DNA of 64,000 nt. Source: Melitaea cinxia (lineage: Eukaryota > Arthropoda > Insecta > Lepidoptera > Nymphalidae). Numbering within the stretch: the first letter of the stretch is position 1; each line of letters begins with the position of its first letter. The notes below the pieces were generated by a model. It ran no database searches, was not told the DNA's origin, and was given only the letters and a program-made list of their open reading frames with translations. Below, piece after piece: positions 11,627 through 23,869 of the stretch. Made by a program: the position numbers and the translations under genes. The stretch covers positions 1,674,001 through 1,738,000 of the forward strand of contig NC_059407.1 of NCBI RefSeq assembly GCF_905220565.1, given 5' to 3'.

Positions 11627-11760
11627 GCAAATTTTAACCGGCTTCATAGAAAGTAGGATGTTCTCAATTCAACTGTATTCTTATGTATTACCTCATGCCT
11701 TTTACTTCATGTACCTACCGGCTTAAAGATCACTTTATATAAAAAAAAATATTTTTAGAT
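11627..11760 (+). mobile_element. Family D fragment
   Basis: Diverged 5' end: AACCGGCTTC, GGATGTTCTCAATTCAACTG, then TTATGTATTACCTCA. Confidence 0.55.
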
Positions 11761-11995
11761 TTCTGTGCTATTTACGTTTAATGAGTTTTTAATAAAATTT
11801 CATATTTTTGTGTAACGCACACGTATAACAAGCGGTCACACTTTTGCCTACACTTTTTTCTTTTCGTTCTGAGAAGTTTTGATTATATGTTTTACACGAG
11901 AGTATATTGATCTGGTCCCAAAACAACGATAGAAACAGAGATACTTAAGAGAGATACAGTAAATTACAAACAAACAAACAGACGACCATCGTCTG

Positions 11996-12235
11996 TTTTT
12001 TTTTGTACAACCTGATCGTCAAAAAAGCGTATTGCTTACCTGATGGTAAGCAAATACCGTAGCCTATAAACGCCTGCAACACCAGAAGCATTGCAAGCGC
12101 GGTGCTGACCCTACCCCCAAACCCCTAAGAGCTCTTACCACCTTACTCTTAAACAGATTCACAACACTGCTTGAAAACAGTACCTATTATTAGTTTAACT
12201 GTGATCTTCTGTAAGATGCCCTCAGCTAAAAAAAT
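11996..12235 (-). mobile_element. Family A repeat, near-complete
   Basis: Reverse copy. A poly(T) start is followed by TGATGGTAAGC, CAACACCAGAAGCATTGCAA, ACTGCTTGAAAACAGT (hairpin region) and GTGATCTTCTGTAAG. The extreme head is missing. Confidence 0.8.
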
Positions 12236-12282
12236 AAATAAAAATTAAATTTATAATCTGTCTTCGAATATTATTATAAACT

Positions 12283-12500
12283 AGCTGAGCCCGCGACTTC
12301 GTCCGCGTGAAATTTAACAAAAAATTATTGTTCAATTTGCTAAGTTAACAGACAACGTACAGACAGACAGACCGACAAAAATGGTACAAAAATGTTATGT
12401 TGGTATATGTACCTGTATACATCCATGTTCATTTAGTAAAGAGTTGTTATTTTAATATTACAAACAGACACTCCAATTTTATTTATTTGTATAGATATAT
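12283..12500 (+). mobile_element. Family E repeat
   Basis: Starts ACTAGCTGAGCCCGCGACTT and ends near TTTGTATAGATATATAATC. A CAGACAGACCGACAAAAATG block lies inside. Confidence 0.65.
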
Positions 12501-15500
12501 AATCTATAACACCAATAACTTTTTAAACTATTTCCACGCTCCTACGTAAACGGGAGAGAAGTTAAGTATTCGTCTTTAGTTAACATATGTAACAGTTCAT
12601 TCGCCTTTCACATCAAATCGCGTTTCAAAATGTCGTTTGAGTCACTTAAATATTGTGTACAGTAGCGCACAACAGCCAGTTATGAAATAATATTTTATCT
12701 ACAGTGTTTTAAAGAGAAAATATTTTTACCTGTAAGTAATTTGAGTTAAAAAATATCATATATTGATATAGTTACATTATTCATAAGTGTGACACGCTAC
12801 ACACAGCTTCCTATGACTCATAATAGCCGTTTCCACAAATTACAACGCTTGTGAAATCGTGAGGATTATTCTAGTTCCTAAGATAACCAAGTTTTAATAA
12901 ATATTATGACAGCAAATAAACTTAAAGAACAAAAAAATACTGTTAACATTATTTTCATATTTCTCAGAAACTTGTAAACTAAATTACAGTACTTCCACGT
13001 TGTAACGTAACTTGCAATAACCGAAGCGAAAGTTGTACCATCATTGCTGTCACTTAGCAATTTTAAAGCAATAGCGATCGATAGTGCTGCCTCTAGTGAG
13101 CTCTTTATGTATTAACTCGTCTCCATTTCTACATGAAACGATCCGTGAGAGGTTATAATTTATGTAGAGCAATGGATCAGTAAAACGGTTTTAAGTAAAC
13201 GTTATTTGGTACGCTTATTTTAAAACAAGAACCAGTTATTTTAATTTATTTTTCGATGCAAATTAATTCGTTTATGAATATTTACAGAAGCAAAATTACA
13301 TTTTATCTAATTAGTCCAACAGTTCGGTACTGTAACATTTAATGGAAACTTTTATTTACCAGATAAAGCTATCGTTGAATTAATAAAAGGTATTAATAAA
13401 AAGAATGCTACCGTGGGATGATTGGCAGCTGTGAATGGGTTACGTTTTTTTGCTTCAGTAGCTACATACTAACGACGTTGGCGGTATGTTATCTTTAGCA
13501 AATGGTTGTTGTGCGTCGTTTACGAATCGTATACGCCATATTATATAAAAAAAAAAATATTATATGGAAAATAGATATGCCGACGGTACTGTCTGGTGTT
13601 CAATAGCTACCGTCTCCCATTGACATCTGCAACGTTACAGAAGTTGCTTAGCCGGCCGTTAGGAAAAAGATGTCTGTACTGACGAAGTTTGAAAACCCCT
13701 AAATTACAAAAGTTTGATACATTACATTCACTATGTATAATTATACAATAGAACTATTTCCTAGATATTCCAAATAAAATAGATATGCATCTTTAATTAG
13801 TTTCAATACATATGTATGTAAGATATCCCATCCATAATCAAAGATGAGAGCAGACTCACCCAAACAGGAAACACTCATTACCGTCTTGAGTCATCTCGGT
13901 AAATATTCAAATAAAACGCCGTACACATGGTAATGATCCGGAGTCCAATACGGTACGTTTGATAGGAATGCGAACTAAACTATGTTGAATTAGCGCAGAT
14001 ATACATTGTAAGAAATTTAGTTTAAGAATTCTATACACTTTAAAAAAAATTAAGTTTTGTGATTTATAAATACTATTTTTCGTAGTAATTCGTAGTAAAA
14101 TCTTATTTTATGCTAAGCGTGTTTATCAAATAAGTAATATTTATTCGTGTAAAATGTTGTCATCTAGAAGTAAACGAAATATTTCTAGCCAAATAAAAAT
14201 CTCGTCTCGATTGTAATCATTTGCAGTAAACCTAGTACACGTTTAAAAACTTTTGATATTTAAATTGAATATAATTTATATATGAAAATTAAGGAATATT
14301 ACACAGTTTAAAAGTTTGACGTTCATTTTTAAATTTAAGCAAATTATTATAAGAATATGAAATAAAGATCATTGTGCTGTAAAAGATTATTTAAATAATT
14401 AACAGTTACAAGGCATCGGTCTTAACGTTAAAATACCATTCACACATTCGAGGTACAAATATAATTCATTAAAGAATATACAATTGACTTTTTTGTCCGT
14501 ATCATAAAGGTTCCACTTGCTTATTCTTTTAATTATGAGCCGAACTACAGTTCAGGTTTTATTTTATTTTATTTTATATTTAATAAATTTTAATTCTTTC
14601 TATTGCGATTGGATAACGCTATTAGACAGTGGGTATAGACTTGTCATGGCTAGTATGAAAATAATTGAGAAGCTAAGAAGAAAATTTCAGATGTTCTATA
14701 TTTATTTTTTAATTTAACCGGTTTTTTTTTTTTGTTGATTATCTTTGATACGAGTTTTGTTTTTTTTTTTTCTTTTTTTATCATTTATACTGACTGTGTA
14801 TTATTTTTAATTGTTTTTATCTTGGTTAGTTTATGTAATTGCTGTGATTGTGATAATTTAAACAATATATTTCTTATTTATGACGAACTTATATACAAAT
14901 CTCGCTAACTGGACTGAATTTATTTTGAAATTCAAAATGAAAGAAGAAATTTTTAAACGTACAATGCATACAATGTGCTCTCAGTTTATACGAATGAAAC
15001 ATTCGTATGACTAATACGAACCAAAATACTCGTCTGCCACCGTTTAAACCTAACCCTTTATACAACATATAGCCATAGCGCTGTCATAGCAACCACTCCT
15101 TTAAACTTTACGACCGCTTTTCATTTGAGTTGACTTGACAATGTATTTTAGTGTAATATTAATGGTCTATTAAAATGTAACGTTCCGAGTTTTATTGTTA
15201 GGTTAATGAAGTAAACATTATTTGCTCAAGAACTTCAATCTTTCTATAGAAATTATAATGAATAACCGAAATGCATATATGCGTATATATTCTAACGACA
15301 GCTGCACTGAATTGCACAATATTTTCTTTGTTTTTGTAATACAAGATCTGTGTAAAAAAAAGTATATCGCGAAACGAAGCTCACCAGGTCGGCGAGTGAA
15401 GAATAATTTTTAAAAATAACAAGATATTTAATGTAAAAGTTTGCCATGTATTAATTTATCTGTGCAATAAAATTAATAAACCAACAAGCCATTATCTAAA

Positions 15501-15758
15501 ATAGAAAATTAAAAGCAGAAAATAAGAATTATAATTTAAAATATTTATCTTTCACAATAAGATTTTTTTTTTAATTATTACACGAACGAGAAAAAACAAA
15601 AAAACGAGTAAGCTTTAGACCACACTGAAGTTAAATTTCTTTAGTTGCCCCCAAATATTTATATTATACGAAACATAACTCTCTCTTTTTCTATCTTCAC
15701 TAAGTTATATATCTCTCTCCACCTCCTTTCGCCTCGTCCGATCACACTTTTCGTACCG
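12501..15758. other. AT-rich stretch without a recognised gene
   Basis: I see no coding exon, RNA gene or recognised repeat copy here. 13430-13680 has more complex sequence than the rest (CCGACGGTACTGTCTGG, GGCCGTTAGG), which may be an old repeat. Long T runs lie at 14720-14775. The open frames in this stretch have no recognisable domain. Confidence 0.6.
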
Positions 15759-16004
15759 AGTGCCTAGTGCGAGTTTTATTCACAGAAACATAGATAAACG
15801 CGTTTATACGTGAAGACTATTTTGCATGGGAATTAAAACACTGCAGCCTAAACGATAAAGAATAGTATACGATACAATCGATACAGAGTCATCTAGCGGC
15901 AAACGCGATAACTAGGTTGAAATGCCGAATTTCCTATACAAAATGAAGTTAAAATTTACGCCCGTTATTGCGAAACGGATTAAACAAAACTCGCACTAGG
16001 CACT
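15759..16004. mobile_element. MITE with perfect 19-bp terminal inverted repeats
   Basis: AGTGCCTAGTGCGAGTTTT at 15759-15777 is matched by its exact reverse complement at 15986-16004. The 246-bp unit has no coding frame. Three bases CCG lie on both sides and could be a short target duplication or an extension of the ends. This is the form of a non-autonomous DNA transposon. Confidence 0.8.
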
Positions 16005-16405
16005 CCGTTTTCGTCGTACGCATTCACCAGCTTACTCCCCGAGTCAAGTGTGCGTAGAGAAGTTTTACTTCAAAAACATTCTTTAATGTTCTACTCCACT
16101 TCTCAGGACTGATAAATGGAAACGCATTCGTGTGTTGAAAAGATGAACTGAAAAGTATATCTACGGAGTTTCGTGTTACGTATAAATTGCTTTTAAATTT
16201 CATACTGTGTTAAAATGTTTTTACGAAGTCATTGAAAGAGATAGTATATTTTACGAACTTCGCACATCTTTAAATTGAAATTAGTTGATCTGCATGGTTT
16301 CACATATATTATTCTCACTCTTTTGTTATGAATCGTTGCGTGAGGTAAAAAAAAAAACTAACCTTTATAATATAATCATGAACAAATTTTTTATGTTTAA
16401 TACCT

Positions 16406-17205
16406 GTGTCTAATATTTTGAATGTTTCTGAATTTCGTTCCCAGCTCAAATGGTTTCTTATACGCCTTCGCTGGAACCTACATGTTCTTTCTCTGTTGTA
16501 CTGTGTGCTATTTAATCCAAATTCTCCTTCTTATTTAAAAGAAAAATTTATATATCTCGGCGAAGCTTCAAAATTAAGAACATCTCGAAGACTTATGCTG
16601 AAGCTACCCGTACATAAGTCCAAGTACTTTAGTCAGTCATTTACTGTTCAGGCTATTAAATTATGAAATAGTCTGCCCTTACACATTAAGGGAGGCTAAA
16701 TCACTCTTGACTTTTAAAAAACACGTTAAAGATTATTATCTTAAGATGGAGACGATTTAGTGTAATAATGGTTCAATCTCTTTTCCTTTTTTTTTTTCTC
16801 ATTTTGTTTATAATGTATGTATATTTATATTTTTATCATTTCATTTAATTGTTATCTTCAATTTACGTTCATTGCTCAAATACTTTATTATATAGAATAT
16901 ATATTATATTTTTATTCTTATTTTTATTTATTTATGTATTTTTTATGATAATACTAATAATAATAATAATAATTTTTTTATTTTATTATAAGTGTTAGAA
17001 TGTAGACATTTGTGTGTAAGTTTATTATACATCCACACCACCAAACCAATTTTGATAATAAGTTTCCTTTTTATGTCTGGGTTGTCTGGAAGAAATGGCT
17101 AATTAGCCATAAGTCCGCCCATTGTACTTCGTAATTGTATCTTTATGCTTTGTTTGTAATATATTTGTGGTGTACAATAAAGTATAAAATAAATAAAAAA
17201 TGTCT
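16406..17205 (+). pseudogene. Degenerate LINE ORF2 C-terminus and 3' UTR (CR1/jockey-like)
   Basis: The frame from about 16420 shows the layout typical of the region after the reverse transcriptase in CR1/jockey-type LINEs: HVLSLLYCVLFNPNSPSYL, a TSRRLMLKLPVHKSKYF segment, then SFTVQAIKL and the NSLPLHI motif. The tryptophan codon expected before NSLP reads TGA at 16663-16665. An extra base at about 16690 shifts the frame, and the original reading resumes after it (AKSLLTFKKH). The 3' UTR continues to a GTGTACAATAAAG end and an A-rich tail at ~17180-17200. The 5' part is absent. It is a dead, 5'-truncated copy. Confidence 0.75.
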
Positions 17206-17259
17206 TCGTAATGTTAGTGCAATGAACTCTCAGCCTTATTTTGTGCAACGTCTGACAGT
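17047..17259 (+). repeat. Source-like copy of a 213-bp segment repeated at 19594-19805
   Basis: This covers the end of the LINE 3' UTR plus ~60 bases of downstream sequence. It recurs 2.5 kb away with only about four differences. Because the shared block continues past the retroelement tail, the second copy arose by local DNA duplication rather than by a second retroposition. Confidence 0.85.
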
Positions 17260-18839
17260 GGTCTGCTGTTCTAATGGTGGGCGTGTAATGAATCATCATT
17301 TATAAAATATACCTATTTCTCGTATCTGTTTATTGTTTTAAAATACATAAACGTAAACACATTTATTTATTTGCAATCATATTTTACTGAGAATGAAATA
17401 CTTATTTTTGTATAATTTGATACAATATAAACACTTAAGAAAATAATTCTTACTCTATGACATATACAATTCGACTCATAACTGCATTCCTTCAAAAGTA
17501 GCGTTCTGTAAGTGTAATAAAGGATCACGTCGTGTGAAAAAAAATTGCTAAACTTCGTTTAAATAAACGAGCTACTTTGATAGACTCGTTCTCCACAATA
17601 CCACTCGTGAGCTCGTAAACATGCCTTAAGAGGGAAATTATTACCTAGTACCGAATACAACTAAAGAAATGCGTAGTGGAAAGAATTTTTTTTCTCGTAG
17701 AATGTTATTTATTGTAAATTAAAGCCGTGTTTACGCGCTCATTGGACGGTTGTGCAGAAGAACCTTGCCAGAGAAGCTTGTATATTAAGACAAAGTAAAA
17801 TTTAAGAAAGGGTTAGAATTTTTTTTTACTTGGAATTTGATCTATGACACTTAAAGAACACCCTATTTGAAGGAACGTAATTAAAAGTCGAACGCCCTAT
17901 ATATAAGTTTACTTTATTAATTATTAAATATAGATGCATTATCAAATATATTATAAGAGTATTAAAGCTTCTTTCGTCTGACAACAGATTTTGGCAAGAA
18001 GTATTTATAAATTCCTAACTAATGGCTAACACGTCTGTTCGACAGAGACCATCTGAGGAGTGCTATTTATGATGAACTTGATAAACAAACTAAACGGCTC
18101 ACGATTGTAATAAAAAATATGTTGTCCACGACTTTGCTTGAATAACAATTTTTTATAGTCGAAACAGCCCTATGCATACAACGGGCAAATTTAACTGAGT
18201 TTAGAAACTTGAATTTTTAAGTTGAGTTACTTGAGTTGAGTCTAAATTTAGCGGTTAAATTTTGCACAATATTATTTCGTATTTATGTCGATGAAAGAAA
18301 TGAATGAATAAACTAATAATTATTCTTAACATATACCCAAGCCTGTCTATTCCTAATGTAGACAGCTTTTTGTCTGTATTTTAGGTGAGGATATTACATC
18401 CACACTCGACGTGGGCATCGAAACCACAACACTGGTGAAGAAAGAAAATTAAACTCAGTCTAATGACATATAGCTCCGTCTGTCGACTAAGTGTTAAATT
18501 AGGTATTTTAACTGAGTTAAAATTTAACGATTGAGTTAAAAAAAAAACAAACATTGTGAAACAAATTATTTATGAAGTTAGAAATAATTACAGAAGTTTT
18601 GTTGGTATTACATCAAACATCAAAGAGCGCGCCAAGGTTCAATGACCTATGTGTCGTTGATTTAATGCTGCAATGTAAAAGCTTTTCAAATAACTTAAGT
18701 TCAACATTTGCGTCAGGTTCTAACTAATTGTTATTAATATATTCGTTCTAACAATAATTACTATACTAACTCTATTTTTGTAACTAAGCTCTTAAACAAT
18801 ACAGAAATATTAATCTTATGCGTGGCATTATCAATCTCA

Positions 18840-19470
18840 GCTTTTAAAGCCAGGGTCTGCCTTCCGATTAAAGCTACTCCCCTTTACGCGATTTTTTGCA
18901 TCCTTCTGGGTCTGGGGACCATTAGCTCTCATTAACCACATCCATTCTTAACCACATCTGAGAGGTCTATTTCTGTCTACGTAATACACAGACCGACGCG
19001 CAGCATGGCTTGTCTACGGCCCCAGGCACTACTCTTGAAGCTTATCAGCTATGTCTCGGATACCAAGACTGGATCGGATAAAGAAGTTGCGTATGCGGTC
19101 AACTCGAGTTACAAACATTCATAGCAGTATCTTAATTTCCGTTACATGTCATAATGTGAAGCTCTTGAATAAGCCGAGATAGTGATGATCTGCGCTCGCT
19201 TCCATATAAGGGGACCGGCCGAATTATGCTCATAATTATATATGTGTCCCTTGTGCTTGATCTGTATTCTGCGATAACAGACAACACCTGTGACCTCTCA
19301 CCATTTGACCCAAGCAGCGCTTATCCAAGCTTGGACGATTAATATTTCCGAACTTGTGCAGGATGGATCCAAGATACCTAAATTCTCCAACTTAACGGCT
19401 GGTTCAGGCCCTATTTTAATCATGCTAGAGTCCGGACTTACGCAGTCCATGAACTCGGTCTTCGCCACAA
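18840..19470 (-). pseudogene. Degenerate RTE-like reverse-transcriptase C-terminal region
   Basis: Read on the minus strand, KTEFM lies at 19462-19448. It is followed by a LENLGI segment and then AWISAAWVKW, the order seen downstream of the YADD box in RTE-type reverse transcriptases. Further on, after frameshifts, come RIRNFFIRSSLGIRDIADKL and a final RKADP-like end near 18860. Several stops and frameshifts break it and no active site remains. Assignment is by motif order only, and a related clade is possible. Confidence 0.6.
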
Positions 19471-19507
19471 AAACCTATACCCAAAATATTCAACAATGTA
19501 ATTTCAC

Positions 19508-19880
19508 GTTACCCAGTCAAAGGGCGTTTTTTCAAAGGCCTTTGACAGGATCGCTATTTTACCGTGGTAAAACAAACTTTGACAATAATGACACAATTTT
19601 GATAACAAGTTTCCTTTTTATGTCTGGGTTGTCTGGAAGAAATGGCTAATTAGCCATAAGTCCGCCCATTGTACTTCGTACTTGTATCTTTATGCTTTGT
19701 TTGTAATACATTTGTGGTGTACAATAAAGTATAAATAAATAAAAAATGTCTTCGTAATGTTAGTGCAATGAACTCTCAGCCTTATTTTGTGCAACGTCTG
19801 ACAGTTTGACAGTTACCCAGTCAAAGGGCGTTTTTTCAAAGGCCTTTGACAGGATCGCTATTTTACCGTGGTAAAACAAA
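19508..19880. repeat. A-B-A duplication: 69-bp direct repeats flanking a copied segment
   Basis: 19508-19576 and 19812-19880 are identical over 69 bases. Each contains the palindrome CAAAGGCCTTTG and the inverted pair TTTTACC..GGTAAAA. The ~235 bases between them include 19594-19805, which is nearly identical to 17047-17259. Confidence 0.9.
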
Positions 19881-20119
19881 AATAAATAGAAATATTAGGA
19901 AAGATTTTGTATTGAGCTGAAAAACGTTAAAAAATACACTAAAATAGAGTAATCTGAACACAAATAACTGGTTGAATAAATAGAAAGTATCGCAGTTTGC
20001 GTATAAGTATGATGTTTTCCTCCATCGATGAGCTCGAAATTAAAAGACAAACTATGCCAAATAATTGGTACTTAATAAAACTTATTAAAAAATTAAACTA
20101 TTCACAGATAACCAGATTG

Positions 20120-20370
20120 ACTAGCCCGTTGGCGCAGTTTGTAGTGACCCTGCTTTCTGCTCCGAGGGTTGTGGGTTCGATTCCCACCCCGAGCCTGGGT
20201 GTAATATAAATATTTATTTATATATGTATGTATGTATTATTTATAAATATGTTTATCGAAAAAAAGTGTAGCTATATACCAGTTGGCTGTTACCTATAAC
20301 ACAAGCATTAAGTTGCTTACTTTAGGAACAGACGACCGTGTGTGTATTGTGTACATATTTATTTATTTAT
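20120..20370 (+). mobile_element. tRNA-headed SINE of a second type (SINE-2)
   Basis: The head CTAGCCCGTTGGCGCAGTTT (A-box-like) and GGTTCGATTCCCACC (B box) are spaced as in a tRNA gene, but no tRNA cloverleaf can be completed. The tail reads ATAACACAAGC, CTTACTTT, GTGTGTATTGT and ends in ATTTATTTATTTAT. It differs throughout from SINE-1. Confidence 0.8.
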
Positions 20371-20900
20371 ATGAGCCCTCAAGCATCTGGTACTTCATCT
20401 GCAATAAACTCGACTTTGCAACAATGACACTGGTCTTTACACTAAAAACGACACTAAATGTTACCCAAATCAAAACTCAAAGTATACAGGGAAAGAGAAA
20501 GAGAGTCTGGTGTTTCAACTCCAATAAAGTCAGTTTAGTATAAATGTAATCGTCTCGATATAAACACTTAATTCAAACAAGGAGCCATTAAAGATCGTTT
20601 CAAACCTAATCGCTCATAAACTTGTTACGACACAGTGAACTCGGGATGTAGGTCGCGTTATCATGAACGATAAGAGCCGATATAGTCTAAATTAAGCAGA
20701 TAACTTCGTTAAGATAAAAAAAATATTAAATTATCTATCGTGGGAAATATCATGTAGGTGATTTTTATTGATTAATTTTTAAAATATAGTCTAGGAACTA
20801 ACATTTGATAATACGTTATGATAAATCTTAATTATTTTTTGATAGCTTACTACACTAGTTGTAATCTCTACATAGTACTTAAGACCTAACTAAAGACTAA

Positions 20901-21243
20901 TGACGCCGCGTTGGCGCAGCGGTCACAGCTATGGATTGTGTCGGTTGCGCTGGCGGTTGCGGGTTCGATCCCCGCACATGGCATACATTTGTATTGGCCG
21001 TACAGATGTTTGCCATGGTCTGGGTGTTTGTGCAGTCCTTGTGGGTCTCCCCACCGTGCCTCGGAGAGCACGTTAAGCCGTCGGTCCCGGTTGTTATCAT
21101 GTACACCTGATAGCAATCGTTACTCATAGTAGGGAATATATCCGCCAACCCGCATTGGAGCAGCGTGGTGGATTAAGCTCTGATCCTTCTCCTACATGGG
21201 GAAAGAGGCCTATGCCCAACAGTGGGATAATACAGGCTGAAGC
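20901..21243 (+). mobile_element. Full-length SINE-1
   Basis: Complete copy from the GACGCCGCGTTGGCGCAGCG head, with B box GGTTCGATCCC near 20963, to GGGATAATACAGGCTGA. GACCTAA occurs at 20883-20889 and 21244-21250 and may be the target duplication, though 11 extra bases separate the left one from the element. Confidence 0.88.
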
Positions 21244-21588
21244 GACCTAATTATTAATATATTATGAAATAGTTTATACTATCTTTATGTAGGTCACAGA
21301 TCTTTGAATCTAAGACTACAATAATATCCAGGTCTCAGACAGATATAAGCTCTAGATAAGAACAGTTACATAACTTCATGAACTTGCTTCAGTCAGCCTC
21401 AATAAGGAAATGGCTCTATATAGATAAACACTTAGTATTAAGATAATATAATGTATAAGTAAATATTCACGTTAATGTACACAACTAACACTTACACGTG
21501 ATTTTATTAACAATAAATATATGTACTTAATACTTTGTCGAAAGAATTTACATTATTGACAACATTAGCGTTCACGCCACTAGCTCAT

Positions 21589-21765
21589 GACATCCGCTGG
21601 CGGTTGCGGGTTCGATCCCCGCACAATACAATAAAATACAAATATACTTTATTGTACACTAAACGATGAAATTTTTACATCGAAAAGAAAAACATAAATA
21701 TGTACAAAAGGCAGTCATATCGCTAAAATAGCAATCTCTTCCGGACAACCTCAAGCATGAAAAGG
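21589..21765. mobile_element. SINE-1 B-box fragment joined to a reversed LINE 3' tail
   Basis: CGCTGGCGGTTGCGGGTTCG..CCCCGCACA (21594-21625) is an internal piece of SINE-1. Immediately after it, AATATACTTTATTGTACAC to TTCCGGACAACC is the reverse of the LINE 3' end at 17.1 kb. The join makes a small composite. Confidence 0.65.
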
Positions 21766-23450
21766 ACATGACACAGAATTAGACGGCATGGAGGTGTACA
21801 TACATATACATATATACACATATGATATTATGTGTAATACACATAGATATAGATACATATACATTTTTACTAATCCACAATAGTATAAGAACACGAAACG
21901 CATACTAATTGCACCGATTTTGATAAAGACCTTTTTAAATTCGAAAGATTTTTTTTTTTAGATAAGTTGTATGTACTTTGTCTAGCAAATAATACCAACT
22001 GAAACGTCTCATATTACATCAAATACACCACACATTGACTGACAAAAATACAAATCACAATTAGTCTAGTGTAGTCTTAGTGTCTGCATATGTATCGTAT
22101 ACGTTAAGCATACGCTTGGCTTATACAAATATTCGTCATAAGCGACATAATTAAAACAATTCATACAAAACACAAGAAATCAAAGCACATACACACAATA
22201 GACAGTGTAAATAAAAAATCTGTCACAAATTGCAAAACACAACAAATACTCTTGCAAATCTGTTGATGCAGGAAACTGTGTCAGGTCAGTGAACCTTGAT
22301 GCTGTAACCGTAGGGATTTGTATTCAGGCCATGAAATGTCACTTTGTAAATTAAAATGAATAAATGTTCCGTACAGTCCAATACGTTTATGGTAACTATT
22401 CACTGTTATCATTTAATCGAAATAAAATTGTTGAAGGAGTGAATGAACTTGACCGCTTTTTTTTTTTAATATGAATGTGCTGCAGACAAGTAATATGAAG
22501 CCTAAATAAAAGTCTATCATTCTAATCATAGCAATTTATAAAACATTATTTTATTTTTTATTCAAGCATCGCGAATTACAGATATAGGTATATAAATAAC
22601 GTATTGACGACGCGTTGTCCATTTTTACAGTCGCAGACATTATTTTAGGCGTTTGTCCTTGATTGGTATATTTTTGGAACCCCGATAAAGGGTGAAATTC
22701 TACTGAGGGCCGTTTAGTGCAGAGCGTTTATTTAATTATTTATAACTAACTGCCTGGACAGACTTCGTTCTGTCAAAAGTTAATAGTACCTAAACATTTT
22801 TTTTTTTTTTTTTTTGTATTAAAACCTTCCGCGGACCTTAAGGAACATGCAAAAATTAATTTAGTCGAATTACTCGAGCGATTCTCGAGTTATGTGCTTA
22901 GCAACATTCATTTTTATTTATATAGATACATAAATATTTCAAACGGTCTTTTTAATCTTTTTATTATGAAAAAAAAAAGATTTAAATTCAAAAATTCTTG
23001 ACAACTGTTGTAAAATTGTTAAGTTAATGTATTTGTTTCTTGTCTTGAAAGCCCTTATAACATAAATATATTCCGTGTTAGATACTGTGTTAAGGAAGTC
23101 TGAACGACTATTACGAGTCAGAAATATTGAAGGTTGTCCATACAATCTTAATTAGACTAAGTTTAAAACCTAAATTTGAACCATTTGTATGTTTTATTAT
23201 TTTAATCATTTGTAAATTTTATTTTAAACTTATCATTAAAAATAATTATTAACATTTTTTAAATTTAATATTAAAAATTAAATGAAACATGAAGAGTATG
23301 AAATAAATAATGTTTTTCGACTTTTCATTTCTTTTAAATAACATCTTTGTTAAATAATAAATGTGGCCATAATTAAAACCTAATTATCATAATTCAAGTT
23401 ATAATCAATTAATTAGTATTTTTCGTTTACGCATATCTGTGGGAACAAGC
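21766..23450. other. Non-coding stretch with one old family E copy
   Basis: I recognise no gene. 22738-22925 is a diverged family E repeat (ACTAACTGCCTGGACAGACT, then the CTCGAGTTATGTGCTTAGCA block). The rest is simple AT-rich sequence. Confidence 0.5.
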
Positions 23451-23454
23451 ATCA

Positions 23455-23761
23455 GCTTCATTGGTTCCCATGTTGCGTCTAAATAAAAATAACAACCATT
23501 GTTTCGGAAACAATGATCGTGGCGTACATTTTTATTGCGTATCTATTGTTAAATCTTTTCTTCAACGGATAGTTTACCACAGATAGCAAGCACGGCTGGT
23601 TGTGTCCAGAGGAAAAACTCACAGCTAAATCGACGAAAATTCGTTTCTCATTTTGATGGCCTTGACGTTTTTGTGCGAGACTTTTATTTTTAAATTGGAG
23701 TTCGATATTTAAATTTGATTTTTGTCGTTTGTGTTCCATTGTTATTTGTGCGATAATTCAA
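23455..23761 (+). promoter_or_regulatory. Probable promoter and 5' leader of the SIAH-like gene
   Basis: The stretch directly upstream of the first exon is less AT-rich and has more CpG than its surroundings. It is free of recognised repeats. A perfect inverted repeat CATTGTTTC-G-GAAACAATG lies at about 23496-23514. No clear TATA box is visible. The transcription start is not determined. The frame upstream of the first ATG is open back to a TGA at 23663-23665. Confidence 0.4.
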
Positions 23762-23869
23762 ATGCGTAGACGCGTGTATAACGTCGGTTCGGACGAGATG
23801 GAATGTTACGGGTCCCGAGAGTTCCAAAGTTTGAGGCGGGAATCGAAAATGCTTTTATTTGGAAGGATG
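23762..23869 (+). CDS. SIAH-like gene, exon 1
   Basis: 36 codons from the first in-frame ATG, ending ATG|GTAAGA, a good donor. A second in-frame ATG at 23798 has the better context. The encoded segment is basic (RRR near the start) and has no recognised domain. It joins exon 2 in phase 0. It is supported only by the open frame, CpG content, donor quality and phase match, so this exon is the least certain of the five. Confidence 0.55.

Noticed and set aside
20120..20195. Possible tRNA gene (A- and B-box-like motifs)
   Set aside because: No acceptor stem or anticodon arm can be completed, and a SINE body follows; called SINE-2.
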